DNA from: Promethearchaeota archaeon
GTDB lineage: Archaea > Asgardarchaeota > Lokiarchaeia > Sigynarchaeales > SOKP01
NCBI GenBank assembly: GCA_019057975.1
Contig: JAHLWJ010000074.1
Coordinates: 1-16,951 of the forward strand
Direction: 5' to 3'
DNA: 16,951 nucleotides
This document shows positions 13,459 through 16,951 of the stretch, one piece after another. Made by a program: the position numbers and the translations under genes. A model generated the notes under the pieces. The model did no database searches. It was not told the origin of the DNA and saw only the letters and a list, made by a program, of their open reading frames with translations. The stretch's first letter is position 1. Each line of letters opens with the position of its first letter.

Positions 13459-14754
13459 ATGAAAGCTGTCATTATAGCTGCGGGAGAAGGAAAAAGATTA
13501 AGACCTATAACTTCTTCTCGACCAAAACCATTAATACCAATTGCTGGAAAACCCTTGTTAGAGCATACTATATTAGGATTAAAAAATTCGGGAATAAATG
13601 AGATTTTACTGGTTGTTGGATATAAAGAAAATTTAATTAAAGATTATTTTGGGGATGGAAAAGAGAAATTTAATTTGAAAATTGAATATGTCACACAAGA
13701 GGAGCAATTGGGTACAGCTCATGCTTTTAGATATGGTAAAAAATTTGCGACTAACGAGCCCGTATTATTTATGTATGGAGATTTATTAGTAGAACCAAAA
13801 GTATATCAAGAAATTATACAAAAATTTAATGAAAAAAAAGTAGAAGGTATAATTTTATTAATGGAAGTGAAAAATCCTGCAGAATTTGGAATTATCTCTT
13901 TAGATCCTAATGGCTTTGTTGAAAAAATCACTGAAAAACCCTTACCTGAGATGAATGTAGGAAATCTAGCAAATGCAGGAGTTTTTATATTCAATTCTAA
14001 AATCTTTCAAGCAATTGAAAAAACTGAAAAATCGATTCGAGGTGAATATGAATTTACAGATTCAATGGAAATTTTGATAAATCAGTTAAACGGAAAGATC
14101 TTAGGATACATTATAAAGGATTATTTTTGGAGCGATATCGGATTACCATGGCAACTATTTGGAGCAAACTCATTTGTTTTAGATAGAATAGAACGGAAAA
14201 TACTTGGTGATGTTGAAGAGAACGTTAAAATCTTAGGAAATGTTCATATTGGTAAAAATACGAATGTTAAATCAGGTAGTTATATTCAAGGCCCATGTTA
14301 TATAGGAGAAAATACATTAATTGGGCCTAATGCATTTATTAGACCCTATACTTCTGTAGGAGATAATTGTCACATAGGTATAAGTGAAGTTAAAAACTCA
14401 CTAATTTTTTCAAAGTCAAATGTTCCTCATTTCAACTATGTTGGAGATTCTATTATATGTGAAAATGTAAATCTTGGTGCTGGTTCAAAAACCTCCAATT
14501 TAAGGTTTGACAATAAAAGTGTTAAAGTTAATATTGAGGGGAAATTGATTGATTCAGGTAGGAGAAAATTAGGCGCTTTTATAGGTCCGAATGTGCAAAC
14601 TGGAATTAATGCAAGTATTATGTGTGGAAAAAAAATAGGGGAAAATTCCATAATAGGGGCACACACATTAGTCGTGGAAGATGTATCACCCAATACACTA
14701 TATTATCATGATCCATTTGAAGGCATTAAAAAGAAAGACAATCCATTTTATTAG
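13459..14754 (+). CDS. glmU: Bifunctional sugar-1-phosphate nucleotidylyltransferase / acetyltransferase (archaeal GlmU type)
   Basis: This 431-residue enzyme is expected to acetylate glucosamine-1-phosphate and couple the product to UTP, giving UDP-GlcNAc. The N-terminal nucleotidyltransferase domain (1 to about 235) has GEGKRLRPITSSRPKPL (9-25), GTAHA (85-89), YGDLL with metal-binding Asp108, ITEKPL (157-162), LANAGVF (170-176) and WSDIG (224-228). The C-terminal left-handed beta helix (about 248-410) shows hexapeptide repeats such as ILGNVHIGKNTNVK. PHFNYVGDS (323-331) carries His324, the counterpart of the E. coli GlmU catalytic histidine, and NLGAGSKTSNLRFD (338-351) follows. The arrangement is that of the Sulfolobus ST0452-type enzyme. 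Such enzymes can also use other sugar phosphates, so dTDP-glucose synthesis is not excluded. Its stop codon lies 3 bases from that of glmS on the other strand. Confidence 0.88.
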   Translation: MKAVIIAAGEGKRLRPITSSRPKPLIPIAGKPLLEHTILGLKNSGINEILLVVGYKENLIKDYFGDGKEKFNLKIEYVTQEEQLGTAHAFRYGKKFATNEPVLFMYGDLLVEPKVYQEIIQKFNEKKVEGIILLMEVKNPAEFGIISLDPNGFVEKITEKPLPEMNVGNLANAGVFIFNSKIFQAIEKTEKSIRGEYEFTDSMEILINQLNGKILGYIIKDYFWSDIGLPWQLFGANSFVLDRIERKILGDVEENVKILGNVHIGKNTNVKSGSYIQGPCYIGENTLIGPNAFIRPYTSVGDNCHIGISEVKNSLIFSKSNVPHFNYVGDSIICENVNLGAGSKTSNLRFDNKSVKVNIEGKLIDSGRRKLGAFIGPNVQTGINASIMCGKKIGENSIIGAHTLVVEDVSPNTLYYHDPFEGIKKKDNPFY

Positions 14755-14757
14755 ATA

Positions 14758-16608
14758 TTAATGAACAGTAACAGTCTTTGATAAATTAAGTGGTTTATCA
14801 GGATCTAATCCGTGATGCAGAGAAGTATAATATGCTAATATTTGTAATGCAGGTGTAAACGTTATTGGACTAAATATATTATAATATTTATCTCCAGGTT
14901 GGGGTATTCGGATTGTTATATCACTTAATTCAGTAATATATTTATCATTCTCTACCACAAGAGAAATTATTTTGCCCCCTCGTGCTTTGAACTCCATTAC
15001 ATTTCCAATTAATCGTTGATATGTCTCATCTGGGGGAGCAATAAATATTATAGGAAATCCTTCTCTAACTAGAGCTATTGGTCCATGTTTTGCATGAGCA
15101 GCCGAATATCCTTCGATAAACCGGCAAGCAACTTCCTTTAATTTCAATCCCCCTTCTTTAGCAGTGGCGATTGATATACCCCTTGCCAAAAAGAAAAAAT
15201 TTACACTTTTTTCTAGAGTATTTACAACATCTTTAATTGAATCTACGTTATTTTTTAAAAATTTTTCAATAATTTGTGGTGTTTCTTCTAAAGCTTCTTC
15301 ATATTTTTCTATTTCTGATTCTAATTCAACTTTTCTTAGTTTTGCTATTTCTATTGCTATTAAAGCTAAAGTGAGCACTTGAGTATTATAAGTTTTAGTT
15401 GCAGCAACACCAATTTCTGGTCCTGCTTGAGTCACGATCACATGATCGGAATATCTGGTAAGAGAAGACCCCACTACATTTGTAATTGTTAAGACTTTTA
15501 CATTTCTTTTGCTTTTTGCCCATCTAATTGCTTCAATTGTGTCTATTGTTTCACCTGATTGCGAAACCGCAATTATAACAGATTCATCTTTTAATGAATT
15601 GGATAGTTGCGTTTGTAATTCTGAACATTCAATAGCTTGAATATACTTACCTAGAAATCTTGAAATTATAAATTTTCCAGCTAATGAAGCATAAAAAGAT
15701 GTGCCTGCTGCAGTAATATAAATATTTTCTGCTGACCATAGTATTTTTGCAAAAATTCGTAAAAGATCTTTAGAGATTTTCATTGTACGCTTCATCGCAG
15801 TTGGTTCTTCGTAAATTTCTTTTAGCATAAAATGTTCATATCCTCCTTTTTCTGCTGCATCAATATTCCATTCAATTAATTGAATTTCTTTCTCAATTTT
15901 TTTATCGGTGTTAATATCAAAGAATTCAACCTCTCCTGCTTTTAATACGGCAAGTTCGTTATCATCCATAATATAACACTTTCTTGTTAAAGGTAAAAAG
16001 GCAGGAATATCCGAGGCACAATAAGTTGTTTTCCCCTCTTCTATTCCAATCACCAATGGAGATTCTTTTCTAACAACTATAAATGAATCTGGGTGGTCAG
16101 CATGGCAAATAGCCAACCCATATGCTCCTTTACATAACTTTAATGCTTCAATTACAGAATCCTTAAAATTTAATCCCTCTTTCATTTTAATTTCAACTAA
16201 ATGGGGAATAATTTCTGTGTCTGTCTCAGATTTAAAGATGTGACCTTTTTGGGCAAGTTCTTTCCGTAATTCCATGAAATTGTCTATAATCCCATTATGG
16301 ACAACCGCAATTTTACCCGAGCAATCTAAATGTGGATGACTATTAATTTTTGTTGGCGCTCCATGAGTGGCCCATCTAGTATGGGCAAGAGCGAGTCTTG
16401 AACCAATAGGAAATTCTGTTAAATCTATTTTCTTTTGGATTTCATCGATTTTCCCAGAATCTTTTTTAACATATAATTTCGAATCAGATAAAGTAACTAT
16501 TCCACACGAATCATATCCTCGATATTCTAGACGCTTAATTCCTTCAAGAACAATTTTTCCTAGAGAGATGTTTTTCTGATTAGTTATTATACCAAATATG
16601 CCACACAT
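14758..16608 (-). CDS. glmS: Glutamine-fructose-6-phosphate aminotransferase (isomerizing)
   Basis: This enzyme makes glucosamine-6-phosphate from fructose-6-phosphate and glutamine, the entry step to amino sugars. At 616 residues it is full length (E. coli 609). The N-terminal glutaminase domain begins MCGIFGI with nucleophile Cys2 exposed after Met removal, and has HTRWATHG (76-83), HNGIIDN (104-110) and SETDTE (127-132). Two SIS sugar-isomerase domains follow: AAGTSFYASLAGK and SQSGETIDT belong to the first, and KEVACRFIEGYSAAHAKHGP to the second. The C terminus DPDKPLNLSKTVTVH (602-616) contains Lys611, equivalent to the lysine that opens the sugar ring. No defects are seen. It is convergent with glmU and divergent from the deaminase-like gene. 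No glmS ribozyme is apparent upstream, as expected in archaea. Confidence 0.95.
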   Translation of the reverse strand: MCGIFGIITNQKNISLGKIVLEGIKRLEYRGYDSCGIVTLSDSKLYVKKDSGKIDEIQKKIDLTEFPIGSRLALAHTRWATHGAPTKINSHPHLDCSGKIAVVHNGIIDNFMELRKELAQKGHIFKSETDTEIIPHLVEIKMKEGLNFKDSVIEALKLCKGAYGLAICHADHPDSFIVVRKESPLVIGIEEGKTTYCASDIPAFLPLTRKCYIMDDNELAVLKAGEVEFFDINTDKKIEKEIQLIEWNIDAAEKGGYEHFMLKEIYEEPTAMKRTMKISKDLLRIFAKILWSAENIYITAAGTSFYASLAGKFIISRFLGKYIQAIECSELQTQLSNSLKDESVIIAVSQSGETIDTIEAIRWAKSKRNVKVLTITNVVGSSLTRYSDHVIVTQAGPEIGVAATKTYNTQVLTLALIAIEIAKLRKVELESEIEKYEEALEETPQIIEKFLKNNVDSIKDVVNTLEKSVNFFFLARGISIATAKEGGLKLKEVACRFIEGYSAAHAKHGPIALVREGFPIIFIAPPDETYQRLIGNVMEFKARGGKIISLVVENDKYITELSDITIRIPQPGDKYYNIFSPITFTPALQILAYYTSLHHGLDPDKPLNLSKTVTVH

Positions 16609-16630
16609 ATAAAATAGAAAGGAGTGAAAA

Positions 16631-16641
16631 ATATTTTAAAG
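16631..16641 (-). promoter_or_regulatory. Possible TATA box of glmS
   Basis: On the minus strand CTTTAAAATAT is centred about 28 bases before the glmS start codon, matching the leaderless spacing seen at the glmU-like gene. A CACTCCTTTCT pyrimidine tract lies between box and start, with no ribosome-binding site. Confidence 0.4.
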
Positions 16642-16777
16642 TTATTATTGTTAAACAAAACATATTTGAGTAAGAGTTCACATATATTAATTTGTTGTAT
16701 AAAAATGTTTCTTTTCATATTTCATTAGATATAGAATTTACATAATAAGTTTTCATGGTCCTAGCTCTTCAAATGAA

Positions 16778-16793
16778 TTGAAATAATTTTCAA
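16778..16793. promoter_or_regulatory. Inverted repeat in the glmS/deaminase divergent spacer (possible operator)
   Basis: TTGAAA-TAAT-TTTCAA is a perfect inverted repeat with a 4-base centre. A 12-base direct repeat, AATTGAAATAAT, covers its left half (16776-16787) and recurs at 16814-16825, so the spacer holds one full site and one half-like site. It could bind a regulator of both genes. The spacer (16609-16871) shows no gene. Confidence 0.3.
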
Positions 16794-16871
16794 AAATCTA
16801 ATCCATAACCTTAAATTGAAATAATATTTTTTTATTTTAAAACAAAAATGCTTTAAATCGATGTACAGAGC

Positions 16872-16951
16872 ATGCCAATCAATGTTATTATAACAAAGAA
16901 TTTTGATCACTTGAGTGAAGTAGCAGCTAGAATTGTTAAAGAAAAAATTTT
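16872..16951 (+). CDS. nagB: Start of a glucosamine-6-phosphate deaminase-like gene (partial, runs off the right edge)
   Basis: The reading frame from the ATG at 16872 stays open to the edge and begins MPINVIITKNFDHLSEVAAR, then IVKEKI. This resembles the N terminus of NagB-type sugar isomerase/deaminases, where a short first strand is followed by a helix of the pattern YEELSxxAAxxI. NagB converts glucosamine-6-phosphate to fructose-6-phosphate and ammonia. Position supports the call: the gene is divergent from glmS, which makes the same metabolite. With only 26 residues visible and no active-site motif in view, a 6-phosphogluconolactonase-like relative of the same fold remains possible. A CTTTAAATC box lies 13-21 bases before the ATG, rather close for a promoter of this start. 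Confidence 0.55.
   Translation, partial: MPINVIITKNFDHLSEVAARIVKEKI

Noticed and set aside
16609..16871. A glmS-type ribozyme or riboswitch upstream of glmS
   Set aside because: No recognisable ribozyme core was seen, the start codon seems to follow a TATA box by about 28 bases leaving no leader, and such ribozymes are known from bacteria.

Overview
The window is about 17 kb of strongly AT-rich DNA from an archaeon. The archaeal signs are an A-type ATPase proteolipid, a two-domain sugar nucleotidyltransferase/acetyltransferase of the archaeal GlmU type, a DUF47 PhoU-like protein, TATA-like boxes about 25-30 bases before several start codons, and leaderless-looking first genes next to Shine-Dalgarno-led inner genes. 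The base composition and the mix of crotonase, 2-hydroxyacyl-CoA dehydratase-type and 7TM membrane genes would suit an Asgard (Lokiarchaeia-like) anaerobe. That placement is inference; no marker gene is present to prove it.

Layout. Bases 1-1329, minus strand: the first codons of an unidentified gene, the A-type ATPase c subunit (atpK) and a PhoU-like protein. Bases 1529-4526, plus strand: a crotonase-family enzyme, two tandem VIT1/CCC1-type metal transporters followed by a short degenerate remnant of a third copy, and a small unknown protein. Bases 4709-10357, plus strand: the centre of the window, a cluster for an ATP-driven low-potential Fe-S radical enzyme of the 2-hydroxyacyl-CoA dehydratase / benzoyl-CoA reductase superfamily. 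It holds an activator ATPase (HgdC type), a B-type subunit, an A-type subunit, a class I glutamine amidotransferase and a second, full-length A-type paralogue. Bases 10374-10937, minus strand: a coiled-coil protein of unknown function. Bases 11046-13289, plus strand: a GH13 glycosidase and a 7TM membrane protein. Bases 13459-16951: amino-sugar metabolism, with glmU (plus), glmS (minus, tail to tail with 3 bases between them) and, divergent from glmS, the start of what looks like glucosamine-6-phosphate deaminase.

How they may work together. The activator would hydrolyse ATP to push one electron into the B/A heterodimer, which would then dehydrate or reduce an acyl-CoA; the upstream crotonase could act on an enoyl-CoA from that chemistry. 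The amidotransferase between the two A-type genes, and the second A-type gene that has lost a conserved C-terminal motif, are the least expected parts. I could not find a described system with this exact arrangement from memory, so it is the best candidate for something new here. GlmS, GlmU and the deaminase together cover entry to, exit from and UDP-activation of the glucosamine pool.

No tRNA, rRNA, CRISPR array or insertion sequence was recognised. No stretch longer than 300 bases lacks a gene; the longest gap (16609-16871) is the glmS/deaminase divergent promoter region.
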